Shown in pieces: positions 1-10,121 of a stretch of 64,000 bases of DNA. The DNA is from Methylobacillus caricis. Its GTDB lineage: Bacteria; Pseudomonadota; Gammaproteobacteria; Burkholderiales; Methylophilaceae. The position numbers were made by a program, and so were the translations under genes. The DNA is taken from NCBI RefSeq assembly GCF_020532705.1, contig NZ_JAJAVD010000003.1, positions 124,001 through 188,000 on the forward strand. Reading direction: 5' to 3'. The notes under the pieces are model-generated. The model did not search any database. It was not told the origin of the DNA and was given only the letters and a program-made list of their open reading frames with translations. Each line of letters begins with the position of its first letter. Position 1 is the stretch's first letter.

Positions 1-170
1 CCTGCAAGCAGGCTGGCTCCGGCAACGCCTAGCCATGCCGCAGCCGCGAGGATTTTAAGTGCCTGGGAGAAGGGGAATTGGTAATAGAGCGCAAAAGCGC
101 CCCAGGCGGTACTCAACAGAAGTGCGAGGCAAAACAGGACGCGGCTGGACAAGCGTAAAAAGCGGCTCAT
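1..170 (-). CDS. DUF4105-like membrane protein, N-terminal fragment
   Basis: Partial gene, cut by the window edge. Translation of the minus strand from the ATG at 170-168 is open to base 1 (56 codons). It shows two hydrophobic stretches, one starting near residue 11 and one near residue 38, with the words AWGAFALYYQ and AAAAWLGVAG. This resembles the N-terminus of DUF4105 (Lnb-like periplasmic domain) membrane proteins, but the diagnostic domain lies outside the window, so the family call is an inference. It starts 9 nt after the stop of the TetR gene on the same strand, so the two are probably co-transcribed. Confidence 0.5.
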   Translation of the reverse strand, partial: MSRFLRLSSRVLFCLALLLSTAWGAFALYYQFPFSQALKILAAAAWLGVAGASLLA

Positions 171-179
171 GGAAATCAG

Positions 180-839
180 TTATCGGGCAACATGAACATC
201 CAGCCCGGCCAGGATGAAACGCTTGATGTGGCTGTGCAACGCCGCCGCCTCGCACGATGTCGGGGAAATGCAGTTTGCCAGCACGTTGGCGTTCGCCATG
301 TATGGAAATGAACACAGGGAAAATACACTCAGAAAACATTGGTCGACAACCATTGAATCGGCAGTTGCCCCCAATATTTCACTCAGTATCCGCTTGATGA
401 TACCGGTCTTGGAAGAGGCATCCTGGCTAAGATAATTGATGAATTCGGCCGAAGGAGAGGCAAGCTCCCTGAAGAACAGGCGGATCTGCCAGTCTTGCGA
501 GGCCTGTGCCGCCAAGACCGTGTCGAGGATTTCCTCCAGTTTTTCTTTGGCCGGGCGCCGGCTTACCGCAATTGCTTCCAGCATTTCCAGGCGCAGGATA
601 CGTTGTGTCACCTCAGTCAATATTTCACGGTACAGCCCGGCCTTGCTACCGAAATGGTAATTCACCGACCCCACCGTAGCGTTGGCGCGCTCGCAGATTT
701 CCTTGCTCGTGGTGTCGCTGTAGCCGCGCCTGGCGAAAATCTCGCCCGCGCACTGCAGAAGCAGTTTGCGCGTGACCAATCCGTCGGAACGGATTTCGCG
801 GCCGGCAGCCTGGGGAATCTGTTGATAAGAAGCGTTCAT
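180..839 (-). CDS. TetR-family transcriptional repressor (CecR-like)
   Basis: 219 aa. Residues about 22-68 form a TetR N-terminal helix-turn-helix (words TRKLLLQCAGEIFARRGY and VGSVNYHFGSKAGLYREIL). The C-terminal ligand domain (residues about 90-215) looks like the CecR/DUF1956 group. It is divergently transcribed from a four-gene exporter operon, the arrangement seen for E. coli CecR with the ybhGFSR exporter, so it most likely represses that operon and itself. A perfect palindrome at 905-926 overlaps the predicted -35 element of this gene. The ligand cannot be told from sequence. Confidence 0.85.
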   Translation of the reverse strand: MNASYQQIPQAAGREIRSDGLVTRKLLLQCAGEIFARRGYSDTTSKEICERANATVGSVNYHFGSKAGLYREILTEVTQRILRLEMLEAIAVSRRPAKEKLEEILDTVLAAQASQDWQIRLFFRELASPSAEFINYLSQDASSKTGIIKRILSEILGATADSMVVDQCFLSVFSLCSFPYMANANVLANCISPTSCEAAALHSHIKRFILAGLDVHVAR

Positions 840-883
840 GCGAATCTGGTTCGGTTGTTGATGGTCAGGATGTGCTGGCGCCT

Positions 884-926
884 GTTATGCAGCGCGGCAA
901 AAAGAGTTTCAATTGTAATTGAAACT
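884..926 (-). promoter_or_regulatory. tetR promoter with overlapping 22 bp palindromic operator
   Basis: Bases 905-914 (AGTTTCAATT) and 917-926 (AATTGAAACT) are perfect reverse complements separated by GT. On the minus strand a -35-like TTGAAA (912-907) lies inside the palindrome, followed after 17 nt by CATAAC (889-884) and then the tetR ATG at 839. The size and position are what is expected for a TetR dimer operator. Binding is inferred. Confidence 0.65.
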
Positions 927-1028
927 GGAGTAGAGTAATAGCTAGTAAGTCTGGAATTTGCTTGTATCAGGGCAGGCAACAGGTTCCTTCATCACGGTCA
1001 AACTTAACGCTAGCGAGTGACGACAACA

Positions 1029-2492
1029 ATGAAAAAAACCATCTCCTTGCCTCAACCACGTAGCAGGCACCGGCCGGCAGCTATTGCCGCCTTATGCCTC
1101 GTACTCGCGGGCTGCCAGTCCATGGCGCCCGATTATGAACGGCCGGCCGCCCCGGTGGCCGGACATTTCCCGCAAGCAGAAACCGCCGCAGGTACCGACG
1201 CGGCCAGCATTGCCTGGCAGGATTATTTCGCCGACGAAGCCTTGCGGAGCCTGATCCGGGAGGCTCTGACAAATAACCGCGACCTGCGCAGCGCGATACA
1301 GCGCGTTGAAGGCGCCCGAGCACTGTATGGCGTGCAACGGGCAGACCTGTTTCCCGGGCTCAATGCCCAAGGCAGCTTCGCACGCTCTCGCACCCCTGAA
1401 GACCTGAGCCTGATCGGGCGCCCCATGGTCTTGAGCGAATATCGCGCTGGGTTCGGCATCAGCAATTGGGAGCTGGATTTCTGGGGTCGCATCCGCAGCC
1501 TGAGGGATGCCGCGCTGGAAACCTTCCTCGCTGCCGAGTCGTCGCAGCGCGCTTCTACCATTTCACTGATCTCGCAAGTAGCTGATAGCTACCTCAACTT
1601 GCGCGAGCTGGACCAGCGCATCCTCATCGCGGAGAAAACCATAGAAAGCCGCCAGGAATCCGTACGGATTTTCCAGCGCAGATTTGATGTCGGCTCCACC
1701 TCAAAGCTGGACCTGAAGCAGGTACAAGCCTTGCTCGCCCAGGCGCAAACGCTGCTCTATCAATTGCAGCAATCCCGCGCTACCGAGCTTAATGCCTTGA
1801 CAGTGCTGGTAGGCAAGCCCATCGAGCTTGCGCCGGCCAGCGACGCCTTTGCCAAAATGCACATGCTACGCGAACTCCAGGCGGGCCTGCCTTCGGAAGT
1901 GCTGGTGCAAAGGCCGGACATCATTGCGGCAGAACATATCCTGAAGTCGGCCAATGCCAATATAGGTGCGGCACGCGCCGCGTTCTTCCCGCGCGTCGCG
2001 CTGACTGCTTCACTGGGCACAGCCAGCCGCGAGTTGAACGGCTTGTTCGACGCAGGCAGCCACGCCTGGAATTTTGCGCCCAGCGTCTCCCTGCCGATCT
2101 TCGACGGATGGCGCAACCGCTCCAACCTGGAATTCGCCGAGGTCAGGCGCGACCTTGCCGTCACCAGCTACGAACAGACCATCCAGACCGCCTTCCGCGA
2201 GGTAGCGGACGCCCTGGCCGCCCAGAATGGTATCAAGCAGCAACTGATCAGCCAGCAGGAGATGGTGGATGCCCAGGCGGAACGCGCGCGTCTCGCCAAG
2301 CTGAGGTACGACCATGGCGCCACCTCGTATTTCGAGGTGCTGGATGCGGAACGCAGCCTGCTGGATGTGGAACAGCAACTGGTGCAGATGCAGCGCGCCT
2401 ATTTCTCCAGCCAGGTTAGGCTTTATGCCGCACTGGGCGGAGGCTCGCAACAGCTGGCGAGCGAAAACAGCGCCATTGAGAACAGAAACTGA
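1029..2492 (+). CDS. NodT-family outer-membrane efflux lipoprotein
   Basis: 487 aa from the ATG at 1029; an in-frame GTG at 1017 is an alternative, and neither has a strong Shine-Dalgarno. A signal peptide ends in the lipobox LVLAGC, so the mature protein is a lipoprotein. The rest contains two OEP (TolC-like) repeats with long coiled-coil stretches (for example around ISLISQVADSYLNLRELDQ and YEQTIQTAFREVADALAAQ). It should form the trimeric outer-membrane duct of the tripartite exporter encoded downstream. First gene of the operon, 14 nt before the adaptor gene. Confidence 0.9.
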   Translation: MKKTISLPQPRSRHRPAAIAALCLVLAGCQSMAPDYERPAAPVAGHFPQAETAAGTDAASIAWQDYFADEALRSLIREALTNNRDLRSAIQRVEGARALYGVQRADLFPGLNAQGSFARSRTPEDLSLIGRPMVLSEYRAGFGISNWELDFWGRIRSLRDAALETFLAAESSQRASTISLISQVADSYLNLRELDQRILIAEKTIESRQESVRIFQRRFDVGSTSKLDLKQVQALLAQAQTLLYQLQQSRATELNALTVLVGKPIELAPASDAFAKMHMLRELQAGLPSEVLVQRPDIIAAEHILKSANANIGAARAAFFPRVALTASLGTASRELNGLFDAGSHAWNFAPSVSLPIFDGWRNRSNLEFAEVRRDLAVTSYEQTIQTAFREVADALAAQNGIKQQLISQQEMVDAQAERARLAKLRYDHGATSYFEVLDAERSLLDVEQQLVQMQRAYFSSQVRLYAALGGGSQQLASENSAIENRN

Positions 2493-2506
2493 GCAGGTAG
2501 CCGCCC

Positions 2507-3574
2507 ATGAAGAAAATCAAGAAATACATTCCCTTTGCCATATTGGTTCTATTGGCTGCCGGAGGCTATGTTGCCTGGAAGAAAATCGGCAACGATGAAC
2601 TGCCGCCCGGCCTGTACAGCGGCAATGGCAGGATAGAGGCCGTAGAAATCGATGTGGCGGCAAAACTGCCCGGCCGGATCGAGGAGATGCTCGTCAACGA
2701 AGGAGATTTCGTCAAGGCGGGCCAATCGCTGGCCCATATGCAGCTTGACGTGCTGCAGGCGCAAAGCGACGAGGTCAAGGCCCAATACCAGCAAGCGCTG
2801 AACAATGTTGCGGCCAGCAAGGCGCAGGTCACCCTGCGCGAGAGCGAGAAACGCACGACGCTCGCGCAAGTGAAACAGCGCGAAAGCGAGCTGGATGCCG
2901 CAGAGCGCCGCCTCAAGCGCTCCTCTACTCTTTCCGCAGAGGGCGCCTCCTCCCTGCAGGAGCTTGATGACGACCAGGCCAGGGTGCAGAACGCACGCGC
3001 CGCGCTTGAAGCGTCCAAGGCCCAGGTAGCCTCGGCCGATGCCTCCATCGAGGCCGCCAAAGCGCAAGTAGTTGGTGCGATCTCGGCGGTGGCGGCAGCG
3101 CAGGCCACCGTGGCCCGCATCGAGGCGGATATCAACGATAGCCAGCTCAAGTCTCCCCGCGACGGACGCGTGCAGTACCGCATCGCTCAACCGGGCGAAG
3201 TATTGGCCGGTGGCGGCAAGGTGCTCAACCTCGTGGACTTGTCGGACGTCTACATGACCTTCTTCCTGCCCGAAACCGCGGCAGGCAAGCTGGCCATGGG
3301 CGCGGAAGCGCGCATCATCCTCGATGCCGCGCCGCAATTCGTGATTCCCGCGACGATCTCCTTTGTTGCCAGCACCGCGCAATTCACCCCCAAGACGGTG
3401 GAAACCGCCAGCGAAAGACAAAAGCTCATGTTCCGCGTCAAGGCACAGATAGACCGCGACCTGCTGCAAAAACACCTGAAACTGGTCAAGACCGGCCTGC
3501 CCGGCGTTGCCTGGGTCAAGACCGACAAGGATCTGCCCTGGCCTGACCACCTTGCGGTGAAAGTGCCCGAGTGA
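2507..3574 (+). CDS. HlyD-family periplasmic adaptor (YhiI-like)
   Basis: 355 aa, the same length as E. coli YhiI. An N-terminal membrane anchor (residues about 6-24) is followed by a biotinyl-lipoyl half-domain ([18 protein letters not shown]), a long Ala/Gln/Glu-rich coiled coil (residues about 80-200), the second lipoyl half, and a beta-barrel domain. It should link the inner-membrane ABC exporter to the outer-membrane factor. Its stop codon overlaps the GTG start of the next gene (GTGA), so translation is coupled. Confidence 0.9.
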   Translation: MKKIKKYIPFAILVLLAAGGYVAWKKIGNDELPPGLYSGNGRIEAVEIDVAAKLPGRIEEMLVNEGDFVKAGQSLAHMQLDVLQAQSDEVKAQYQQALNNVAASKAQVTLRESEKRTTLAQVKQRESELDAAERRLKRSSTLSAEGASSLQELDDDQARVQNARAALEASKAQVASADASIEAAKAQVVGAISAVAAAQATVARIEADINDSQLKSPRDGRVQYRIAQPGEVLAGGGKVLNLVDLSDVYMTFFLPETAAGKLAMGAEARIILDAAPQFVIPATISFVASTAQFTPKTVETASERQKLMFRVKAQIDRDLLQKHLKLVKTGLPGVAWVKTDKDLPWPDHLAVKVPE

Positions 3575-6318
3575 GCGTGGAGGAATCCAAGCAGGCGCCC
3601 GTCGTGTGCGTGCAGGACGTAAGCCTGCACTATGGCGAGACTGAGGCGCTTTCAGGCATCAGCCTGGATGTGCCCGCCAACTGCATGGTGGGCCTGATCG
3701 GCCCCGATGGCGTGGGCAAGTCCAGCCTGCTCTCGCTCGTGGCCGGCGCGCGCAAGGTACAGCAGGGCAAAGTGGAAGTGCTGGGCGGCGACATGGCGAG
3801 CAAGGCGCACCGCGACGCGGTCTGTCCGCGCATCGCCTTCATGCCGCAGGGCCTCGGCAAGAACCTGTACCCCACGCTTTCGGTGGAGGAAAACCTGCAA
3901 TTCTTCGGCCGTTTGTTCGGCCACGATGCCGCCGAGCGCAGGCGCCGCATCGACACCCTGACCCGCAGCACCGGCCTGCACAAGTTTCTCGACCGTCCCG
4001 CTGGCAAGCTCTCCGGCGGCATGAAGCAAAAGCTGGGCTTGTGCTGCGCGCTGATCCACGACCCGGACCTCCTTATCCTCGATGAACCGACCACCGGTGT
4101 CGATCCGCTTGCCCGCGCCCAGTTCTGGGAGCTTATCTCAAGGATCCGGCAGGAAAGGCAAGGCATGAGTGTGATTGTCGCCACCGCCTACATGGACGAG
4201 GCGCAGCGCTTCGACTGGCTGGTGGCGATGGACGACGGCAAGGTACTGGCAACTGGCAGTCCGCAATCGCTGCTGGAGGAAACCGGCACGGAGTCCCTCG
4301 AAACCGCATTCATCAGGCTGCTTCCGGAAGACAAGAAACGCGGTTACAAGCCTGTGGAGCTCTCCCCGCTTAATCAGCAGGAGGACGCGGAAGTTGCGAT
4401 AGAGGCGCGCGACCTCACCATGCGCTTCGGCGATTTCGTCGCCGTGGACCATGTCAATTTCCGCATCCGTCGCGGCGAGATTTTCGGCTTCCTCGGCTCC
4501 AACGGCTGCGGCAAGAGCACCACCATGAAGATGCTGACTGGCCTGCTGCCCGCCAGCGAGGGCGAAGCCTGGCTGTTCGGCAACGAGGTGGATGGCAACG
4601 ACATGGCGACGCGCAGGCGCGTGGGCTATATGTCGCAATCTTTCTCGCTATATGGCGAATTGACTGTAGCGCAGAACCTGGTGCTGCATGCGCGCCTGTT
4701 CCAGGTGCCTGAGGCCGACATCCCGGCACGGGTGGAAGAGATGGCGGGCCGCTTCGGACTGGAAAAAGCGCTCGACACGCTGCCCGACAACCTGCCGCTC
4801 GGCATGCGCCAGCGTCTGTCGCTTGCGGTCGCCATGGTGCACAAGCCCGAGCTGTTGATCCTGGATGAGCCTACTTCCGGCGTGGACCCGGTGGCGCGTG
4901 ACAATTTCTGGCGCCTGTTGATCGAGCTGTCGCGCCGTGACCAGGTGACCATCTTCATTTCCACCCACTTCATGAACGAAGCCGAGCGTTGCGACCGCAT
5001 ATCGCTCATGCATGCGGGGCATGTGCTGGTAAGCGACACGCCGGAAAATATCGTGCAAAAGCGCAAGGCGGAAACCCTCGAAGCCGCCTTCATCGACTAC
5101 CTGGTGGAAGCGGGCGGCGGCACGGAAGCCGAAGATGAACAGGACAAGGATGAGCGGGTAACCGCCCAGGCCAGGCATGCGAAAAAGCCAGTCTGGTTCA
5201 ACCCCGTGCGCATGATCAGCTATATGTGGCGCGAGGCGCTGGAATTGCAGCGCGACCCGGTGCGCGCCACGCTAGCTTTGCTGGGAACCGCATTGCTGAT
5301 GTTCATCATGGGCTACGGCATCAGCATGGACGTCGAGGATTTGCGCTACGCGGTGCTCGATCGCGACCAGACCGGCCTGAGCCAGAACTATGCGCTCAAC
5401 CTGTCCGGCTCACGCTATTTCATCGAGCAGCCGCTTATCCGCGATTATGACGACCTGGACCACCGCATGCGCAGTGGGGACATCTCGCTGGCGATCGAGA
5501 TTCCGCCGGGATTCGCGCGCGACCTGCAACGCGGCAAGGAAGTGCAGATAGGCGCCTGGGTCGACGGCGCAATGCCGCAGCGTGCCGAAACCATACGTGG
5601 CTATGTGCAGGGCATGCACCAGGCCTGGCTGGCCGACCAGGCCACGCACAGCCTCGGCATGCCAACCGGCGGGGCCATGCGGATAGAAGCGCGTTACCGT
5701 TACAACCCGGATGTGCGCAGCCTGCCTTCCATGGTGCCCGCGGTCATCCCCATCCTGCTCATGATGATCCCGGCCATGCTGACGGCGTTGTCCGTGGTGC
5801 GTGAAAAGGAACTTGGCTCCATCATCAACCTCTACGTCACGCCGGTCACGCGCAGCGAATTCCTGCTCGGCAAGCAATTGCCCTACATCGTGCTCGCCAT
5901 GTTCAACTTTGCCCTGCTCGTGGTGCTGGCGGTGACGGTATTTGACGTCCCGCTCAAAGGCAGCCTGGCGACGCTCACGTTCGCAGCCTTGCTTTACGTG
6001 ATCAGCGCCACTGGCTTCGGACTCTTGGTTTCCACCTTCACCAAGAGCCAGATCGCCGCGCTCTTCATCACCATGATCGGCACCTTGATTCCCTGCATCC
6101 AATACTCTGGGCTCATCAACCCCGTCGCCTCGCTCGAAGGCAGCGGCGCCTTCATCGGCCAGATCTACCCGGCCTCGCACTTCCTCACCATCAGTCGCGG
6201 CGTGTTCAGCAAGGCGTTGAACATGAGCAACCTCGCCGACTCCATGTGGATGCTCGCAGCGGCCATCCCGGTGATCCTGGGGCTGACTGTGATGTTGCTG
6301 AAAAAGCAGGAGCAATGA
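3571..6318 (+). CDS. rbbA: RbbA-type ABC transporter: two ATPase domains fused to a permease
   Basis: 915 aa, close to E. coli RbbA (about 911 aa). Domain order: ABC ATPase 1 (Walker [10 protein letters not shown] at residues 44-52, signature LSGGMKQKL, Walker [14 protein letters not shown]), ABC ATPase 2 (Walker [10 protein letters not shown], signature degenerated to LPLGMRQRL, Walker [14 protein letters not shown]), then an ABC-2 permease with one N-terminal and about five C-terminal membrane segments. RbbA was named for ribosome binding in E. coli, but the operon here points to export across the envelope. Starts at GTG overlapping the adaptor stop; its own stop overlaps the next start (ATGA). 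Confidence 0.88.
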   Translation: MSVEESKQAPVVCVQDVSLHYGETEALSGISLDVPANCMVGLIGPDGVGKSSLLSLVAGARKVQQGKVEVLGGDMASKAHRDAVCPRIAFMPQGLGKNLYPTLSVEENLQFFGRLFGHDAAERRRRIDTLTRSTGLHKFLDRPAGKLSGGMKQKLGLCCALIHDPDLLILDEPTTGVDPLARAQFWELISRIRQERQGMSVIVATAYMDEAQRFDWLVAMDDGKVLATGSPQSLLEETGTESLETAFIRLLPEDKKRGYKPVELSPLNQQEDAEVAIEARDLTMRFGDFVAVDHVNFRIRRGEIFGFLGSNGCGKSTTMKMLTGLLPASEGEAWLFGNEVDGNDMATRRRVGYMSQSFSLYGELTVAQNLVLHARLFQVPEADIPARVEEMAGRFGLEKALDTLPDNLPLGMRQRLSLAVAMVHKPELLILDEPTSGVDPVARDNFWRLLIELSRRDQVTIFISTHFMNEAERCDRISLMHAGHVLVSDTPENIVQKRKAETLEAAFIDYLVEAGGGTEAEDEQDKDERVTAQARHAKKPVWFNPVRMISYMWREALELQRDPVRATLALLGTALLMFIMGYGISMDVEDLRYAVLDRDQTGLSQNYALNLSGSRYFIEQPLIRDYDDLDHRMRSGDISLAIEIPPGFARDLQRGKEVQIGAWVDGAMPQRAETIRGYVQGMHQAWLADQATHSLGMPTGGAMRIEARYRYNPDVRSLPSMVPAVIPILLMMIPAMLTALSVVREKELGSIINLYVTPVTRSEFLLGKQLPYIVLAMFNFALLVVLAVTVFDVPLKGSLATLTFAALLYVISATGFGLLVSTFTKSQIAALFITMIGTLIPCIQYSGLINPVASLEGSGAFIGQIYPASHFLTISRGVFSKALNMSNLADSMWMLAAAIPVILGLTVMLLKKQEQ

Positions 6319-7448
6319 GCGTGAACGTGTTCCTGTCCAATATCTACCGTCTCGGCATCAAGGAGTTGTGGAGCTTGCGCCGCGACGTGGTGATGCTGGT
6401 GGTGATCGTCTACACCTTCACCTTATCCATTTACGTTGCCGCCACCGCCATGCCCGAAAGCTTGCACAATGCGAGCATCGCGATTGTTGACGAAGATGCC
6501 TCCCCGCTTTCCGCCCGCATCATCAGCAGCTTCTACCCGCCGCATTTTCTCACGCCCAAGCTCATCACCCTGGCGGAAATGGACGCGGGCATGGACAAGG
6601 GCGACTACACCTTCGTGCTCAACATTCCGCCCGATTTCCAGCGCGACGTGCTCGCAGGCAGATCTCCCGCGCTGCAGGTCAACGTCGATGCCACGCGCAT
6701 GAGTCAGGCTTTCACCGGCAACGGCTACATCCAGCAGATACTCACCAGCGAGGTGAACGAATTCCTCGCGCGCTACCGCAGCAATGCCGTGCCGCCCGTC
6801 GACATCGCCATCCGCATGCGCTTCAACCCCAACCTGGAACAAGCCTGGTTCGGTTCGCTCATGGAAATCATCAACAACGTCACCATGCTCTCCATCATCC
6901 TCACCGGAGCGGCGCTGATCCGCGAACGCGAGCACGGCACCATAGAGCACTTGCTGGTCATGCCGGTTACCCCGGCCGAGATCATGCTCGCCAAAATATG
7001 GTCGATGGGGCTTGTGGTGCTAGTCGCCGTCACCGTGTCACTCAATTTCGTCGTGCGCGGGGCCCTGCACGTGCCGATCGAGGGCTCCATTCCGCTGTTC
7101 CTCTGCGGCACGCTGCTGCACCTGTTCGCCACCACCTCGCTCGGCATCTTCATGGCGACGCTTGCACGTAGCATGCCGCAATTCGGCATGCTGCTGGTCC
7201 TGGTCTTGCTGCCGCTGCAGATGCTGTCAGGCGGCAGCACGCCGCGCGAAAGCATGCCCGAGCTGGTGCAGAATGTCATGCTGCTGGCCCCGACCACCCA
7301 CTTCGTCGAGCTGGGACAGGCCATCCTCTACCGGGGCGCGGGGCTCGACGTGGTCTGGCAGCAATTCCTCGCCTTGCTGGTGATCGGCAGCGTGCTGTTC
7401 GCCCTGTCGCTAAGCCTATTCAGGAAAACCATCAGCCAGATGGCTTGA
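6315..7448 (+). CDS. ABC-2 type permease (YhhJ-like)
   Basis: 377 aa from the ATG at 6315, chosen because it overlaps the upstream stop as ATGA and gives the usual family length (YhhJ about 375 aa). One membrane segment near the N-terminus (around [19 protein letters not shown]) is followed by a large extracytoplasmic loop and a C-terminal bundle of about five helices. The ABC2_membrane signature is seen around [26 protein letters not shown]. It should pair with the permease half of RbbA. Last gene of the operon; the convergent rlmF ends only 4 nt downstream. Confidence 0.87.
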   Translation: MSVNVFLSNIYRLGIKELWSLRRDVVMLVVIVYTFTLSIYVAATAMPESLHNASIAIVDEDASPLSARIISSFYPPHFLTPKLITLAEMDAGMDKGDYTFVLNIPPDFQRDVLAGRSPALQVNVDATRMSQAFTGNGYIQQILTSEVNEFLARYRSNAVPPVDIAIRMRFNPNLEQAWFGSLMEIINNVTMLSIILTGAALIREREHGTIEHLLVMPVTPAEIMLAKIWSMGLVVLVAVTVSLNFVVRGALHVPIEGSIPLFLCGTLLHLFATTSLGIFMATLARSMPQFGMLLVLVLLPLQMLSGGSTPRESMPELVQNVMLLAPTTHFVELGQAILYRGAGLDVVWQQFLALLVIGSVLFALSLSLFRKTISQMA

Positions 7449-7452
7449 ACAA

Positions 7453-8448
7453 CTATTGCCAGCGTTGGCAACACCATTCGCGTTGCTGGTTGTCATCCAG
7501 AAAGGTCCAGGCGACGATCCGGCTTTTTTTCTGTCCTTGCGCCATCTCTATCGTTTTCACCTTGAATGCGCCGGCTTTTCTTAATGCGCGATAGACTGCA
7601 GGCAGCGTGGCTGCCTTTGAAACCAGCGTTGTAAACCACAGGCACTGCCTGCCAACCTGGGCACTTTCCTGCACCATGCGGCTGATGAATGCTTCTTCGC
7701 CCCCCTCGCAATAAAGCTCGGCAGCATGTCCGCCAAAATTGAGCTTGTCGGCAACCGGGAGCTTGCTGTTTTTCCCGGCAGGTTTACCGCGGTTCTTTTC
7801 CAAACCCCTCCATTTACGTTGTGTCCCAGCCACAGCATCAGCGAGGGAAGCATGAAACGGCGGGTTGCACATGGTCAGGTCAAAACGATCATCAGCCTGA
7901 ATAATGCCCTGAAAAATGGCAGAGGCATTGGCCTGCAAACGCAAGGTCACGGCGCTATCCAAGCCGGGGTTGGAGGCAATGACCTGCCTTGCATTGCCGA
8001 GTGCCTCGGGGTTGATGTCGGCACCGACAAAATGCCATTCATACTCACGCTGCCCGATCATTGGATAAACCAGGTTGGCCCCCACGCCGATATCAAGCAC
8101 CTTTACCTTGTCGCCGCGCGGAACCAGCCCAGCATTGCAAGCTGCCAGCAAGTCCGCCAGGTAATGCAGGTAATCCGCCCGTCCCGGAATCGGCGGGCAA
8201 AGAAAATGGGCCGGGATATCCCACGCTGCAATGCCGTAGTACTGCTTGAGCAAGGCCTGGTTCAGTGTTTTTACCGCGAAGGGGTCAGCAAAGTCGATGG
8301 AGGCATCCTGGTATTGATTCAGCCTGACAAAACGTGCCAACGCCGGATGCGTTTCTATCAACAGCGTAAAATCATACCTGTCCTTATGCTTGTTGCGCGG
8401 GTGTAGGCCTGATTTTCCGACCGGTTGGGAAAGCTTGTTCTTATCCAT
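7453..8448 (-). CDS. rlmF: 23S rRNA m6A1618 methyltransferase
   Basis: 331 aa. N-terminal [13 protein letters not shown], the glycine-rich SAM loop [16 protein letters not shown] and the catalytic motif CNPPFHAS identify the RlmF (YbiN) family, which methylates N6 of A1618 in 23S rRNA. The region after NPPF carries the family-typical Lys/Arg-rich insert ([12 protein letters not shown]). Length is normal for the family. It sits alone, convergent with the exporter operon; the monooxygenase gene lies 17 nt upstream on the same strand. Confidence 0.92.
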   Translation of the reverse strand: MDKNKLSQPVGKSGLHPRNKHKDRYDFTLLIETHPALARFVRLNQYQDASIDFADPFAVKTLNQALLKQYYGIAAWDIPAHFLCPPIPGRADYLHYLADLLAACNAGLVPRGDKVKVLDIGVGANLVYPMIGQREYEWHFVGADINPEALGNARQVIASNPGLDSAVTLRLQANASAIFQGIIQADDRFDLTMCNPPFHASLADAVAGTQRKWRGLEKNRGKPAGKNSKLPVADKLNFGGHAAELYCEGGEEAFISRMVQESAQVGRQCLWFTTLVSKAATLPAVYRALRKAGAFKVKTIEMAQGQKKSRIVAWTFLDDNQQREWCCQRWQ

Positions 8449-8465
8449 GAAAAACGGCTACGGTT

Positions 8466-8783
8466 TCATGCAGATGTCGGTAAGCCGGCGAAGGCATCCA
8501 TGAGCAGGAAAATGCCTTCCTGTCTTTGGTAATGGTGGATCGCAGGCACCAACCGCCTAAAATGCTCAGTCTGGCAATGCAGGTCCAGCGCTGCTCGATC
8601 AGGCCATTCTTCAATGAAAATAAAATGCCCAGGGTCCTTCTGGTCAATGAACAACTCATAAGAAATACACAGCGGCTCCTGCCGGGTTTTCTCGATCAGC
8701 TCCGCATATAGAGGCAAGACCTGCTCGATATATTCTGGTTTGATAAAATCCTGTGCGATTACCTTCAGCATGGCTTGTGTCAT
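8466..8783 (-). CDS. YgiN-like antibiotic biosynthesis monooxygenase (ABM) domain protein
   Basis: 105 aa single ABM (dimeric alpha-beta barrel) domain. The pattern of an N-terminal strand and helix (IKPEYIEQVLPLYAELIEKTRQEPLCISYELF), then FIFIEEWPDRAALDLHCQTEHFRR, is typical of small YgiN-type quinol monooxygenases or related cofactor-free oxygenases. The substrate is unknown. It lies directly upstream of rlmF on the same strand, and the methyltransferase gene lies 48 nt upstream. Confidence 0.75.
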   Translation of the reverse strand: MTQAMLKVIAQDFIKPEYIEQVLPLYAELIEKTRQEPLCISYELFIDQKDPGHFIFIEEWPDRAALDLHCQTEHFRRLVPAIHHYQRQEGIFLLMDAFAGLPTSA

Positions 8784-8831
8784 CTTTTTGAAATCAGGTG
8801 GCAGGCAATACCCGGATTGATGTAAAACTGC

Positions 8832-9422
8832 TCAAGCGGCTTTAACGGCAATGGCTTGCACAACGGCCGCCTTTCCTGTGTGATAAATGCCTTCAACCAC
8901 CTCACGTTCAAGCTCAGCCAGGTAGGTGAACGCCAGCTTGCTCAATTCACGGCGTAATGTCTCCGCGGTCATCATGCTATCGGCATCATTGCCACCACCG
9001 GTGCCATGCTGCAACTGGTCCGGTGTATAAGCCTCAAGCAGGAAGACGCCGCCAGGCTTCAATCCCTTGATGATCTTGGGAAAGAGGATGGCCTTCAATG
9101 CAGATGGCATCGGGCAAAAGATCGAGACAATGCCGTTCCATTGCTGTTCACCAAAATCGTACTCGGCAAGGTCGGCCTGCATGCACTCAATTGCCACACC
9201 GTTTTCTGCGGCCAGCTTCTGCGCCTTTGCCAAACCAACCTGTGATGCATCCACCGCCGTCACGGCATATCCCTGTTGGGCCAGAAACACCGCATTGCGC
9301 CCCTCGCCTTCGGCAATGCTCAGCACCTTGCCCTTGGGAATGGCCTGGAAATGCCCGGCCAGAAAAGTATTCGCGGTTTTGCCGTATGCATAGGTTTCAG
9401 CGTTGTACCGTTCGTCCCACAT
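8832..9422 (-). CDS. Class I SAM-dependent methyltransferase (TehB/thiopurine-type)
   Basis: 196 aa from the ATG at 9422, chosen because the family typically begins MWDERYN and a longer frame would run into the neighbouring gene. SAM-binding motifs are VLSIAEGEGRNAVFLAQQGY (motif I), VTAVDASQVGLAKA (motif II) and the acidic strand IECMQADL. These proteins often act on small toxic oxyanions or thiols; no specific substrate can be assigned. It lies 19 nt downstream of a small membrane-protein gene. Confidence 0.78.
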   Translation of the reverse strand: MWDERYNAETYAYGKTANTFLAGHFQAIPKGKVLSIAEGEGRNAVFLAQQGYAVTAVDASQVGLAKAQKLAAENGVAIECMQADLAEYDFGEQQWNGIVSIFCPMPSALKAILFPKIIKGLKPGGVFLLEAYTPDQLQHGTGGGNDADSMMTAETLRRELSKLAFTYLAELEREVVEGIYHTGKAAVVQAIAVKAA

Positions 9423-9441
9423 TCCTGATTTCTTTCTGATG

Positions 9442-9936
9442 TTATAAAAGTGCCGCCCCCGAATAAGTGCCGACACTTTGCAATACTATGCCAATGATAA
9501 TGAATAGGAAGCCAAGACGCAGTAGACATTTGCGGAGTTCAAGCCTGCGCGGGGTCACTTGGTCATCGAATTCATTGTTCCTTTTCTTGATCTCATTAAT
9601 CAGTTCTTTAGCATGGTTTTTCATACCATCCTCCAGCCACGACGGCACATCATTACGCAGGATGGCTTCTTGTATACGCCATGCCAATTGCTCTGCCGGC
9701 GTTTTGTTATGCATGTCTTTTCGTGCGGCTTCGATGTCGCTGCGTCCTTGCTGCACAGGATTGTCGTGAAGATTTTCAGCCTCGCGGAGAGCCTTTCGCA
9801 TATAAAGAAAGAAAAACTCTGTTTTTTGCGCTAGCCAAACTTCATATGCAAGCAGACATACCCCTGCAAGATTGAGTCCCAGGCCAATCAGCGTCAATAT
9901 TGTCGAATTGATGGCTGTGTTGAGTATCGACTCCAT
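9442..9936 (-). CDS. Small membrane protein of unknown function
   Basis: 164 aa from the ATG at 9936, preceded by a good GGGAGC ribosome-binding site. One membrane helix near the N-terminus (about residues 8-33, ILTLIGLGLNLAGVCLLAY) and one at the C-terminus (LLRLGFLFIIIGIVLQSVG) flank a charged, helical cytoplasmic middle. I do not recognise a family. It may be co-transcribed with the downstream methyltransferase gene. Confidence 0.6.
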   Translation of the reverse strand: MESILNTAINSTILTLIGLGLNLAGVCLLAYEVWLAQKTEFFFLYMRKALREAENLHDNPVQQGRSDIEAARKDMHNKTPAEQLAWRIQEAILRNDVPSWLEDGMKNHAKELINEIKKRNNEFDDQVTPRRLELRKCLLRLGFLFIIIGIVLQSVGTYSGAALL

Positions 9937-10121
9937 ATGCTCAGCTCCCAGAAAATAACGGCTATCTCGAATTGCAAATGTGCTATGACAATACCTCGAT
10001 TCATCGGCCCAATTTGCTCTTCGACTCAAGGACGTGTTCAAGTAAGCTACTATTCATGTAATAGCAATACCAATAATACACAACACATTGTCAATCATAT
10101 TGTTTTTGAAAGGATATCCAT

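Noticed and set aside
2549-3550. Long antisense open frame (333 codons) opposite the HlyD adaptor gene
   Set aside because: The opposite strand encodes a clear HlyD protein; the antisense translation is low-complexity with no family similarity, a usual by-product of GC-rich Ala/Gln codons.
5410-6315. Antisense open frame of 301 codons opposite rbbA
   Set aside because: Composition rich in His/Glu/Asp/Gly without domain features; a shadow of the permease half of RbbA.
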